NCBI GenBank assembly: GCA_002706205.1
Contig: PAKC01000005.1
Coordinates: 1-34,353 of the forward strand
Source of the DNA: Halobacteriovoraceae bacterium
GTDB taxonomy: Bacteria; Bdellovibrionota; Bacteriovoracia; Bacteriovoracales; Bacteriovoracaceae
Direction of reading: 5' to 3'
DNA length: 34,353 nt
The position numbers were made by a program, and so were the translations under genes. Numbering within the stretch: the first letter of the stretch is position 1; the number at the start of each line of letters is the position of its first letter. Of this stretch, positions 1-8,444 are shown in pieces. The notes beneath the pieces were generated by a model. The model did not search any database, was not told the origin of the DNA, and saw only the letters and a program-made list of their open reading frames with translations.

Positions 1-202
1 ATTTATACTCTAAAGGATGTCCTGGACCTGGGCCCAAAACAATTAAGGCTTTGTTATCTCGCTGAGAGGCCATAATTTGTAAAAAACTTAAAACACGATC
101 AAACTTAATAACTTCTATCGTCTCATGAGGAAAGAGGATTTTGAGTTCAGAATAAATATTATAGGTAAAACTATCATTAAAATCACAAATAAAAATATTC
201 AT
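1..202 (-). CDS. glutamine amidotransferase, PabA/TrpG type (5' part only)
   Basis: The gene starts with ATG at 202 and runs off the left edge, so only about 67 codons are visible. Their translation shows the start of a class I glutamine amidotransferase of the para-aminobenzoate/anthranilate synthase component II family: DFNDSFTYNIYSEL at residues 7-20, corresponding to the family's N(Y/F)DSFTYNL, and the oxyanion-loop motif LGPGPGHP near residue 56. The catalytic Cys and His lie outside the window. The start codon overlaps the lptD stop as ATGA (4 bp), so it is translated coupled to lptD. Because folC, a folate gene, lies in the same operon, a role in p-aminobenzoate synthesis (pabA) is more likely than tryptophan synthesis, but this fragment cannot separate the two, nor exclude a fused PabA-PabB form. 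Confidence 0.8.
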   Translation of the reverse strand, partial: MNIFICDFNDSFTYNIYSELKILFPHETIEVIKFDRVLSFLQIMASQRDNKALIVLGPGPGHPLEYK

Positions 203-2667
203 TTGCCTAACCGATTAAAACTAAAAAAATTATTTCTATATTCTTTAAACTCTTCATTGCCAAAATTAAATCTAAACTTAAAACCAAAACGTTTTTCAAC
301 AATATTTTCTTTATAATTTAAATTTAGAATCCAACAATTATTATGTGGCATGAAATCCATTTGATAAATCGATGATATGTTTTCATCGCTATCTAAGTCA
401 TGTTCTTTTAATATAGAAAAGCCCAAAACATCAAATGGTCTAAATTGAGTTCCAATCTTTAATGTTTTTAAACTCGAATTTGAAAATGTATTTAAATTAT
501 ATTGTGTTAAAAAACTCAGCCTATCAAAATTTTTTTGACCAGAAAAACTTAAGATATGATTACCACTTTGATGAATAAAATAATCTTTAAGACTAAGATT
601 CCAACTACTAGCTTGGTAGCCTGAATGTAAATAAAGTCGAGTTAATTTATCTTCGATTTGATCCGACTCTTGACTTCCATCCATCAAAAATCCTTGTGAA
701 ATATTAAAAAAGCCAAGTTGCTTATATTCAAAATTATCTTTTAAATATTTTTCATCTACATTATATCGAAAGCGTCTTGCAGTTTTCTTTACTAAAACAT
801 TATTCCATTGAAATTCAAGAGTATTCTTTAAAGGAATTTTTATTCTCGCTTCATCGGAGTTAAGTGTCAAAAGATCTTCAGTAATCGCATCCCGATAATC
901 AAACCAGCCTTCTTCATTTTTAATTTGTTCATTAAAAGTTTCATTCCCATGTTCTTTACCATGAACTAGCTGATGGTGAATAAACTTAAACTCCTGAGAA
1001 TGTCTATAACTATTTCTTTTGACATCAATCTTTTCTTTGGTATAAATACTCTCAATTCCAGGCAGGTCACCAATGATAGTCGAGTTGAGAACATTATCTT
1101 TTTTATTCGTTTTGTCTGAAATCCTTTCCAAGTCTTCTTCTGCCAATTCAGAAGAATCATAAACTTCTTCATAGGCTAAACCAAATATCTTATCAATTGT
1201 AAAACTTACTTCAGTCGAAACAAGCCCTGATTCTTTAAAAAACCTTTTATTTTCATCGTCCAAAAAAGTATATTCTTGATAATCAACTTTATATTTTGAC
1301 TTTAAAATAAAAGGACCTTTATTGAGAATATTTAAGTCTAAATAAGGTGTTAAGTCCAAACGATGAGCATTTCTCAAAAACTGATCTTCTTTTTGCTTAT
1401 TTTGTTTAAAAGTAGAAAAGTCTCCATCTAACCCATAGGAAAGTTTATAAAAATAATCCTCATTTGTTTGCCAAATCATTTTAGGTAGCATTGAGAAATA
1501 AACACTAGGAAGAGTTTGAACATAATTTGTATCAAACTCTTCAGTATCAGAAAAAAGTATATTTCGCTTATAATCGACTTCTAGCCCAAGAGAGTACTCT
1601 TGAAATCTTTTTTCAAGAAACATATCAAGCCCATAGTCCGTTCGCCTTAAATAGTCTTCCGTAAAATAAGAATAATCGCGAAAGAAATCCAAATCTTTAG
1701 AGCCTAAAATATGTAAATGCTGAGTGAGGCTATGGCTCCATTGCTGATGACTTTCAAACTCCCAAAAATGTCTAAAATAAGAAGTTTCAGATGTGTCATC
1801 TGTAAGTTTCTCTGGTAAATAAATTAAATCCTGAACCATTTTATTGGAAAATTCAAACCATGATTTTTCAGATAAGACGTGCCGATACTCAAGATCGAGA
1901 CCATATCCCCTTTGAGATAAAAAAGTTGGTGTAAAAGTAAAATCTTTATCTTGGTCAATCGCCCAATAAAAGGGCTGTTCATACTGGACACCCTCAGAGT
2001 TTCTGGTTGATACTTTGGGAAATAAAACTCCTGACTCTCTTTTATTTTTAATAGGCAGAGCAATATAAGGAAGATATAAGACATCAATACCTTTGACTTT
2101 GACCAAGGCATGATGAATTTGAACATATTGATTCAGCTCGATTTCAACTTTTTTACCATAAATCTGCCAAGACTCGGTACAGTCTCGACATGTGGTAAAC
2201 TCTGCTTCAATGGCTTGATATTCATCTTGAGACTTTTTAATGAGCTTACTTGCAATAATACTAAACTCAGGAGTAATCATTTGTGCGTTATACATCTCCA
2301 ACGACTGAGAATACATATTATACACAATCTTTGAGCCATAAACAGTTATACTTTTCCCAATATAACGGACACTTCCCTCAATTTGTACATGTCCTGTTTT
2401 GGTATTTAAGCTTGCCTTTTCACCATATAAAGTATCATCTCCTGAGGAAATAACAACATTTCCAACGGCTTCAAAAAATGTTCCTTGCTCTCTACGATAC
2501 GCTTTTTCTGAATAAATACTAACTGAATCACTGACTCTTAGCTGAAGTGTATTAACGTCGGCCAATACGTTGAAGGGAAACATCAAACTGAGATAAAAAA
2601 TAGTTAGAACCTGTAACCAGGAGTTCTTTTTCTTCTTCCTTAAATAACTCAAATAATGTTTTATCAT
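199..2667 (-). CDS. lptD: LPS-assembly protein LptD
   Basis: This outer-membrane beta-barrel inserts lipopolysaccharide, delivered along the periplasmic Lpt bridge, into the outer leaflet, together with the lipoprotein LptE. The 822 residues are usual for the family. Residues 1-36 form a signal peptide with a long basic n-region (KKKK at 11-14) and a likely cut after NVLA. Residues about 40-165 are the OstA-like beta-jellyroll (GDDTLYGEKASL at 77-88). The start of the barrel carries the LptD hallmark LYLPYIALPIKNKRESG (about 197-213), and an aromatic-rich barrel fills the rest. C160 and C163 and a single C778 near the C-terminus sit where the disulphide cysteines of enterobacterial LptD lie, but the usual C-terminal CC pair is reduced to one Cys. 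The ATG start lies 116 bp inside folC. The next Met (29) would destroy the signal peptide, so the long overlap seems real. Confidence 0.93.
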   Translation of the reverse strand: MIKHYLSYLRKKKKNSWLQVLTIFYLSLMFPFNVLADVNTLQLRVSDSVSIYSEKAYRREQGTFFEAVGNVVISSGDDTLYGEKASLNTKTGHVQIEGSVRYIGKSITVYGSKIVYNMYSQSLEMYNAQMITPEFSIIASKLIKKSQDEYQAIEAEFTTCRDCTESWQIYGKKVEIELNQYVQIHHALVKVKGIDVLYLPYIALPIKNKRESGVLFPKVSTRNSEGVQYEQPFYWAIDQDKDFTFTPTFLSQRGYGLDLEYRHVLSEKSWFEFSNKMVQDLIYLPEKLTDDTSETSYFRHFWEFESHQQWSHSLTQHLHILGSKDLDFFRDYSYFTEDYLRRTDYGLDMFLEKRFQEYSLGLEVDYKRNILFSDTEEFDTNYVQTLPSVYFSMLPKMIWQTNEDYFYKLSYGLDGDFSTFKQNKQKEDQFLRNAHRLDLTPYLDLNILNKGPFILKSKYKVDYQEYTFLDDENKRFFKESGLVSTEVSFTIDKIFGLAYEEVYDSSELAEEDLERISDKTNKKDNVLNSTIIGDLPGIESIYTKEKIDVKRNSYRHSQEFKFIHHQLVHGKEHGNETFNEQIKNEEGWFDYRDAITEDLLTLNSDEARIKIPLKNTLEFQWNNVLVKKTARRFRYNVDEKYLKDNFEYKQLGFFNISQGFLMDGSQESDQIEDKLTRLYLHSGYQASSWNLSLKDYFIHQSGNHILSFSGQKNFDRLSFLTQYNLNTFSNSSLKTLKIGTQFRPFDVLGFSILKEHDLDSDENISSIYQMDFMPHNNCWILNLNYKENIVEKRFGFKFRFNFGNEEFKEYRNNFFSFNRLGK

Positions 2668-3730
2668 TTACAACTTTTAACTTATTTTCATTTGCAATTG
2701 CTGTTAATTTTTCCTCACTTATGGCCTTAAAATGAGAATATTGATACAACCAAATTTTATTTCTCTTAAAGTTCTTTAGCAATATTTTCATCATAACTCT
2801 AAGCTCTGAAGCAGACCGATCACTAAAAGACACAAGAAGACTTATATCATTAGTATACTTTGCCTGTTTCAAGAATTGAACTAATTTTCTTAGTCCATCA
2901 ATATTATGTGAAGGAAAAAAAACGATATTAACGCCTCGCAACTTAGCCGTATACCTTGCACTCATAAAGTCTTTAAAATCAAGTCCATTGAGAGGTTGCT
3001 TAAGTATTTTCTCTGCAAGATATTTAGCAAGTAAAAAATTTCTTTTAGAAAAATGATCACTTTTACTCAAGAGACCTAAGTCAAATAAATCTTGCCACTC
3101 GCATGACACTTTTTGAGCATGTTGTCCCGTCTTCTTTCTTAAATAATCTAATTCTAAACTACTTATGACATAAGTTTTTTTTCTAAAGACACCTACTTTT
3201 TGCGCTAAAATCTCTTCAAGCCTATGGCCCAAGATATCTTGATGGTCTCTTCCAATACTTGTCAATAAACAATAATCTGCATCTAACGTATTCACCGCAT
3301 CTAAACGGCCCCCCAGACCAACTTCAAGCAATAAATAATCCGGCTTAACAGTTTTGGCCCACATTAAAAAACTAAGAAATAAAAATTCAAAATAACTTAT
3401 GCGCACATTTAATTCGTTGAGCTTTTTTTCCAACAATAAGAAAATTTCTGACAATTCCCTTACATCAATATTTTGTGAATTTAACTGAAAGCGCTCCAAA
3501 ACACTAAAGAGATGGGGAGATGTCCATAACAAACATCTTTTTTGGTGGCTGACCAAAATTCGATTTAAAAGACGAATCGTTTGCCCTTTCCCATTTGTCC
3601 CTGCAACTGTAATGATTTGAGACTGTTCAGGGAAAAGTTCTAAACGAGATACGAGTTGCTTTAAATGCTCAAAGTTTCCCGAAAAAACTTCATTTTTATA
3701 GAACTTTTTAAGCCATAGATCAGGATTCAT
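2552..3730 (-). CDS. folC: bifunctional dihydrofolate/folylpolyglutamate synthase
   Basis: A Mur-ligase-like ATP-dependent enzyme that adds glutamate to dihydropteroate or folates in the cytoplasm. It has the P-loop VAGTNGKGQT near residue 44, the family block LLLEVGLGGRLDAVN followed by TSIGRDHQDILG, and the usual C-terminal ending LLVTGSNYFLSQF. About 392 residues is slightly short for the family (about 420), with the shortening in the C-terminal domain. ATG at 3730 is chosen; a TTG two codons upstream (3736) is also possible. Neither has a strong Shine-Dalgarno sequence, and the start overlaps the accD stop by 11 bp, which suggests translational coupling. The 3' end overlaps lptD by 116 bp. 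accD-folC adjacency is common in proteobacteria. Confidence 0.92.
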   Translation of the reverse strand: MNPDLWLKKFYKNEVFSGNFEHLKQLVSRLELFPEQSQIITVAGTNGKGQTIRLLNRILVSHQKRCLLWTSPHLFSVLERFQLNSQNIDVRELSEIFLLLEKKLNELNVRISYFEFLFLSFLMWAKTVKPDYLLLEVGLGGRLDAVNTLDADYCLLTSIGRDHQDILGHRLEEILAQKVGVFRKKTYVISSLELDYLRKKTGQHAQKVSCEWQDLFDLGLLSKSDHFSKRNFLLAKYLAEKILKQPLNGLDFKDFMSARYTAKLRGVNIVFFPSHNIDGLRKLVQFLKQAKYTNDISLLVSFSDRSASELRVMMKILLKNFKRNKIWLYQYSHFKAISEEKLTAIANENKLKVVNDKTLFELFKEEEKELLVTGSNYFLSQFDVSLQRIGRR

Positions 3731-4574
3731 TTCCAAACATACTAATAAAAAATGATAACTCTGCTTTCATTTTTTTTCTATGTACAATGCGGTCAATAAA
3801 ACCGTGCTCCAACAAAAACTCTGAACGCTGAAAGCCTTCTGGTAAAGTTTGTCGGATCGACTGTTCTATTACTCGTGGGCCTGCAAAGCCAATAAGTGCC
3901 TTTGGCTCAGCAATATTGATATCGCCTAACATCGAAAAGCTAGCTGCACAGCCTCCCGTTGTCGGATCAGTCAAGATAGAGATAAAAGCAATACCATTAT
4001 TCTTTAAACGTCTTCTTGCAGCTGAGGTTTTCGCCATTTGCATCAAACTTAAGATACCTTCTTGCATTCTCGCTCCACCAGAACAAGAAACAACAACCAC
4101 CGGTATATTTTTTTCATATCCAATATCCATGGCTAAAGCAATTTTTTCACCAGTGACAACTCCCATAGAGCCTCCCATAAAGTGAAAGTCCATAACAGCA
4201 ATAGCAACCGACTGCCCATCTATTTTAGCTTCTCCACAAATCGTTCCATCATCTCTTCCATTATTGGAAATAGCTTTTTCAAGACGTGTAGAATAAGTAT
4301 GCTTATCCTCAAATTTCAAAGGATCATTTGTCGCGTAATCCTTTGCATATTCAACAAAGCTATCTTTATCACATAAAATATTGATTCTTTCAGTGGCCGT
4401 AATTCTATAATGATGATCGCAGATGGGACAAACATTATGATTATCTGCTAGTCTTTCAGATTGAAGAACTTCACCGCATCCCACACATTTTTTCCAAAGC
4501 CCCGTAGGGATATTATCATTCTGTTTTTTAGCATTTTTTAATTTAGGATTTTTTACCGAGTTAAACCAACCCAT
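3720..4574 (-). CDS. accD: acetyl-CoA carboxylase carboxyltransferase subunit beta
   Basis: The beta half of the carboxyltransferase of acetyl-CoA carboxylase, which makes malonyl-CoA for fatty acid synthesis with AccA (not in this window). An N-terminal zinc ribbon with four cysteines (C30, C33, C49, C52) is followed by a crotonase-like carboxyltransferase core with AVMDFHFMGGSMGVVTGEKI and CSGGARMQEGILSLMQMAKT. The 284 residues are typical. The start is ATG at 4574 with a GGAGAG ribosome site 8 nt upstream. It is the first gene of the accD-folC-lptD-pabA/trpG operon and has a sigma-70-like promoter at 4617-4646. Confidence 0.96.
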   Translation of the reverse strand: MGWFNSVKNPKLKNAKKQNDNIPTGLWKKCVGCGEVLQSERLADNHNVCPICDHHYRITATERINILCDKDSFVEYAKDYATNDPLKFEDKHTYSTRLEKAISNNGRDDGTICGEAKIDGQSVAIAVMDFHFMGGSMGVVTGEKIALAMDIGYEKNIPVVVVSCSGGARMQEGILSLMQMAKTSAARRRLKNNGIAFISILTDPTTGGCAASFSMLGDINIAEPKALIGFAGPRVIEQSIRQTLPEGFQRSEFLLEHGFIDRIVHRKKMKAELSFFISMFGNES

Positions 4575-4616
4575 ATAGACAACTCTCCAAAAGAAATTTT
4601 TAAAACAATAGTGACA

Positions 4617-4646
4617 ATTCTAAACTAAAGCTTTTAAATGCGTCAA
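4617..4646 (-). promoter_or_regulatory. sigma-70-type promoter of the accD-folC-lptD operon
   Basis: On the minus strand, TTGACG (4646-4641) lies 18 bp before TAGAAT (4622-4617), each one mismatch from the TTGACA and TATAAT consensus. The expected start is near 4610, giving a leader of about 36 nt to the accD ATG that contains GGAGAG. Confidence 0.55.
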
Positions 4647-4783
4647 TGAATTCCAGCTGATAAAAAATGACATAAGTGCCTAAAATAACAGGCAAATGAA
4701 AGGATGAAATCTGACTTAACAAATGCTAAGTACTTGAAATACTGTTTTACGACTAAAATATCATCAAAGCTTGCTATCCTAAG

Positions 4784-4811
4784 TAAAGAAATAGCTGATC
4801 ATTTCCGATAA
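4784..4811 (+). promoter_or_regulatory. sigma-28 (FliA)-like promoter
   Basis: TAAA (4784-4787) and TCCGATAA (4804-4811) are separated by 16 nt; the FliA consensus is TAAA-N15-GCCGATAA. The 28-nt stretch aligns column by column with the element upstream of the 20954 gene, sharing AAGAAAT in the -35 area and ATTTCCGATAA at the -10. The predicted start is about 4817-4819, just upstream of the GAGGTGG ribosome site at 4819-4825. Confidence 0.6.
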
Positions 4812-4836
4812 GAATATTGAGGTGGTTTATTTATTT

Positions 4837-7557
4837 ATGAGAGTACTAGTTTGTTTATTATTAATCTATTTAAGCTCGATAACTGCATTAGCTCAGACTA
4901 AGCCAATCACTTATGATCATTTTGTCAGCCTAGCACCTCAAAAGCAAACTCAGGTTATAAAGCTTGTTCACAAGTTTTTAGCTGAATTTGAATACCAAGA
5001 CCGTCTTTTTAAGCTAGAAATCGATAAGCGAAAAAAGTACCACTCTTACTTACGAATATTAAACCATTTTATTTCACAAGCTCATGCCAATGATGAATTA
5101 TTTAAACGTATCCCAAATCAATTAAAATGCTATTATGCTGGATGGATTTCATTCGCAAGAATTGACCCAAACTCTCAAAGACCTAAATGTATTCATCCCA
5201 AAAAAATTACTCAACCATTTTATAAAAAATATCTAGCAAAACAAGCTGGAATCACACCCTATAATGAAGAGTCTTTTAAACAAACTGATATATATAAATA
5301 TTTTGTTGAAGATATTGCTCACAAATATTCACCTTTTAGCTCAAACCAATCAAACAATACACCTACACTCAATATTTCTTATCAGGACAATAAAGTTTCT
5401 TTTATCCCTTCTTCTAATAACTGTAATTCAAATGCAAGTATAGCTTGTAACCCTGATGTTTATGGAAGATATAAAGGGCAAGCCTTATGTGTTACAGCGG
5501 AGACCGATCACGGTCTCAATGCAAGTTTTCTATGTAATAAAGCTCTAGAAAAAATAGAAAAAGATGATCCCCAAGAATATCAAAAAATGATTTCGGAGAT
5601 TACTCAAGCAGGAGTATCTGGAGACACAGACTTGTTTACAATTATGACATCGATGTACGACACCTGTCTTTGTGGAGGAGATGCAAACAAAGACTCACCT
5701 GAAGCTTTTAATCAATCAATAAATGGTCAGTATGCTTATAATATCTTTCAGTCTCGAACTTGTTCTGGAATATTGGCCCAAACACAACTTATTAATGAGG
5801 AGCATGCTCAATTAGCTTGCTCCACCAATAACTTCTCCCATGACCCTACTCAACAAAAATGGCGTCATTACCTTAACAAGGTCAATCTTTTTATCAATGA
5901 GCAAATTGATGAAATGAGAAACCAAAGTTCTCAAGTTGAAGGTCTTGGTTTAAAAAGAATTAATTCAAATCAGCTTGCAAACTTTTTTAAACAAGACCAA
6001 GAAATTTTTGGACCCATTGCAGTCAAAAATTTTAATACAGCAGTGGAACAAGGACTGTGTCCCGTTTTAAATAATAAGCCGAGACTTCTTACTGAGTTTG
6101 ATGCTCAAACTGATATCCTCACAGTTTCTGTTATTGGAAGTGAAATTACGGCACAACAACTAAGCGATTTAGATATTGAACACTCGGCCATAGTGGGGGC
6201 AACAATAGCAAGTTCTACAGTTCTTCCAAGTACACATGACGATCCTTCAGTGACTGGAAGAGACTCTCCCGGAATAAATCAAGTTCAATATAAAGTAACA
6301 AGAGCATCCGTCCCTTCTATGGCCAAGGCAGCTGCTAGCTACAATGGATCTCCTCTTTATTCTAATTCAGTTCAAATTCCGGCAAAAGAACCTTCTGTTT
6401 CAGAGTCTCAAAACGAAAAACTTCAAATGATTAATATTGCCTATCATATTGCTGAAAATAAACTCTACAATATACTAGGCCTTAATTTTACGTCGGAGCA
6501 GAATTCTCTTTCCAACAAAGAAATCGAACCTTCTCAACTCTCTTTAAATTCTTCTGATGGGCAAATTTCTTTAGAAGCACTTGAAGAGCTAGATAAATAC
6601 ACTGTTAAAACTCCAACACAAAGTATGAACATAACAGCAGCTTATCAGCTTGATAATAAAACAATTCAAAGCAATAGTGTAGAAATCTCTCCTCCAGAAC
6701 TCTCTTGTCAATTTTCGACACAAGAATCAGAAGAAGCCTCTATTCTAACAATTGAAGCCAGTTTACCCGAAGACATGACAATGAATAACTTTGAGGCAAA
6801 TCAATTAGATTATCTTTCTGTCGCTTTAGAGTCTGAATCAAATCCAGAATTTTCACTTACTCCTTATGAAGGAACTAAAAATAAATTTATTATTGAAGGT
6901 GCTCTTCCTGAAGACTTAACTGCTAAAGGAGAAATCAAACTTGCTGATATTACAACTAACTTTAGTTGTCAACAAACTCCTTCTTCTGAAAATCCCTCAC
7001 AGACAAATAAGATTGCTCAATGCTCAGTTAAGATTGAAGCAAAAAATGAGAATGGAGCCTATACACTTAGTGCGATTCCCAGCTTTACAGATGAACAAGG
7101 TAAGACAATTTCTCTAGATGACATTACGGGCGTCTCCTTGCAATGGTATGACTTATCGAGACCAAAAGCTCGTGAACCTGCTGCTAAAGAAACAGTTAAT
7201 TCAAACGATAGAATGTTGGAAGATACTGAAGAGGAAGTTGAGTCCAACGAAGAAACACAAGAGCAAACGCCGGCCATTGAGCTTAAAGCACAATTAGCAG
7301 AAATTGAAAACACAGCCTATCGAATTAATAAGCAAAGTGATAGTGTCGTCCCACGAATTGGGCCAATTCAAGAAATCAATCAAGAAAGAAAATTTGCAGT
7401 TATTATGAAATCAAAAGATCATACTTGCCAAGTTTCAGACAGCTATACAATTCCAAAAAAGTACATACGGGCCAATAATAATAACCCTCAATTTGGGCAA
7501 CCACCAAACTCTCAAATTATTCAGCCAGGTGGAACGATTTACGGTGGCCAAAGATAA
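4837..7557 (+). CDS. large cysteine-rich exported protein of unknown function
   Basis: I do not recognise the family. The protein (906 residues from ATG 4837) starts with a clear signal peptide ending in ITALAQ. Residues about 25-160 are mostly alpha-helical and basic. The middle part (about 180-430) holds most of roughly 15 cysteines, including a block IACNPDVYGRYKGQALCV and DTCLCGG. The C-terminal half (about 540-830) looks like repeated beta-sandwich domains, each with one FSCQ-type Cys, then an acidic Glu-rich linker and a Gly/Pro/Gln-rich tail. A GTG at 4822 in the same frame is rejected as start, because it lies inside the GAGGTGG ribosome site. The promoter is the sigma-28-like element just upstream. 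The protein probably acts in the periplasm or outside the cell; whether it is surface-bound is not visible. Confidence 0.75.
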   Translation: MRVLVCLLLIYLSSITALAQTKPITYDHFVSLAPQKQTQVIKLVHKFLAEFEYQDRLFKLEIDKRKKYHSYLRILNHFISQAHANDELFKRIPNQLKCYYAGWISFARIDPNSQRPKCIHPKKITQPFYKKYLAKQAGITPYNEESFKQTDIYKYFVEDIAHKYSPFSSNQSNNTPTLNISYQDNKVSFIPSSNNCNSNASIACNPDVYGRYKGQALCVTAETDHGLNASFLCNKALEKIEKDDPQEYQKMISEITQAGVSGDTDLFTIMTSMYDTCLCGGDANKDSPEAFNQSINGQYAYNIFQSRTCSGILAQTQLINEEHAQLACSTNNFSHDPTQQKWRHYLNKVNLFINEQIDEMRNQSSQVEGLGLKRINSNQLANFFKQDQEIFGPIAVKNFNTAVEQGLCPVLNNKPRLLTEFDAQTDILTVSVIGSEITAQQLSDLDIEHSAIVGATIASSTVLPSTHDDPSVTGRDSPGINQVQYKVTRASVPSMAKAAASYNGSPLYSNSVQIPAKEPSVSESQNEKLQMINIAYHIAENKLYNILGLNFTSEQNSLSNKEIEPSQLSLNSSDGQISLEALEELDKYTVKTPTQSMNITAAYQLDNKTIQSNSVEISPPELSCQFSTQESEEASILTIEASLPEDMTMNNFEANQLDYLSVALESESNPEFSLTPYEGTKNKFIIEGALPEDLTAKGEIKLADITTNFSCQQTPSSENPSQTNKIAQCSVKIEAKNENGAYTLSAIPSFTDEQGKTISLDDITGVSLQWYDLSRPKAREPAAKETVNSNDRMLEDTEEEVESNEETQEQTPAIELKAQLAEIENTAYRINKQSDSVVPRIGPIQEINQERKFAVIMKSKDHTCQVSDSYTIPKKYIRANNNNPQFGQPPNSQIIQPGGTIYGGQR

Positions 7558-7587
7558 TTCTCATGAGCTGAGCTATCTAATTGATGA

Positions 7588-8364
7588 TTAAAAATTATAG
7601 CGAACATCATCGGCAAACATAATATGTAAGCGAGATTCTTGTAAATCAGTAATTTCTTGTATTAATTCTTCTTGATAATTAGGTTTTAAATGGCCTAAAT
7701 AAACAGGAATATCCTTAGGCATTTTTTTTAACTCTTCTTTTAAAGTCGCTGGAGTGTGGTGATCACTTAAATCTGCAACTGTTTGTAGTTTATTAGGAAA
7801 GCTCACCTCAGTAAAAATGGCCTTTAAATTTTTTACTTTTTTTCCTAGCTCCCAAATACGATCAGTCGCTTTCGTATCCTGAGTAAATAAAATAGCAGTC
7901 TCATTTTTTTCTATGATAAAACCCATTCCCTCACCGGGCTTTAAAACGGGATGATTAACATGAACAGGTAAAACTTTATACTCTCCTAATTGAATTTCTT
8001 TTTCCGCTATAATTTCATTAAAACGTATTGTAGGCTTATCAATTGAAGGTAGTACTGAAAAATCTGGCCAGATAATATCATTAAATAAATGCTGCTTAAT
8101 GGCTTGGTGAACATTTTTATAACAATACACCTCAAAAGGACTTTTGCGTAGACCAAAACAATTATCACAGATAAAAGCAAGATCTTTAGTATGATCAAGG
8201 TGAGCATGAGATAATAAAACATGATCAATTTTTAATTGTGCTTGCATATCTAACCCCGAAGCAACGGAACCAGCATCAATTAATAAGGACTCATCAATTA
8301 AGTACGAAGTTGCATGATAGTTTTTAGTTACTCCTCCGTGTCCACCAATAATTTTTACTTGCAT
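7588..8364 (-). CDS. metallo-beta-lactamase fold phosphodiesterase, class II cyclic-nucleotide PDE type
   Basis: The protein has the metal-binding motif HAHLDH at 53-58, in a context (LSHAHLDHTKDLAFICDNC) that matches class II 3',5'-cyclic-nucleotide phosphodiesterases. Further ligands are probably in the later SDHHTP and GHLKP motifs. The ending, with VYLGHLKPNYQEELIQEI, also resembles that family. The length (258 residues) suits a cytoplasmic single-domain enzyme without signal peptide. An AAAAGG ribosome site lies 6 nt before the ATG. If it hydrolyses cAMP or cGMP it would dampen cyclic-nucleotide signalling, but a more general hydrolase role is possible because no substrate-specific residues can be judged here. 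It converges on the upstream gene with a gap of 30 bp and no visible terminator. Confidence 0.8.
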   Translation of the reverse strand: MQVKIIGGHGGVTKNYHATSYLIDESLLIDAGSVASGLDMQAQLKIDHVLLSHAHLDHTKDLAFICDNCFGLRKSPFEVYCYKNVHQAIKQHLFNDIIWPDFSVLPSIDKPTIRFNEIIAEKEIQLGEYKVLPVHVNHPVLKPGEGMGFIIEKNETAILFTQDTKATDRIWELGKKVKNLKAIFTEVSFPNKLQTVADLSDHHTPATLKEELKKMPKDIPVYLGHLKPNYQEELIQEITDLQESRLHIMFADDVRYNF

Positions 8365-8444
8365 AATAAACCTTTTAAGTTACTTATATATTTTATAGTA
8401 AAATCAATTTATTGATAGATTTAATTCAAAAACAAAATTCTTGC

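Noticed and set aside
125-316. Plus-strand open frame across the lptD 3' end
   Set aside because: It lies opposite lptD and the PabA/TrpG start, has no ribosome site and its translation is Asn/Lys/Leu-rich noise.
7558-7587. Bidirectional terminator between the convergent exported-protein and phosphodiesterase genes
   Set aside because: No stem with adjacent T-tract is visible in the 30 bp.
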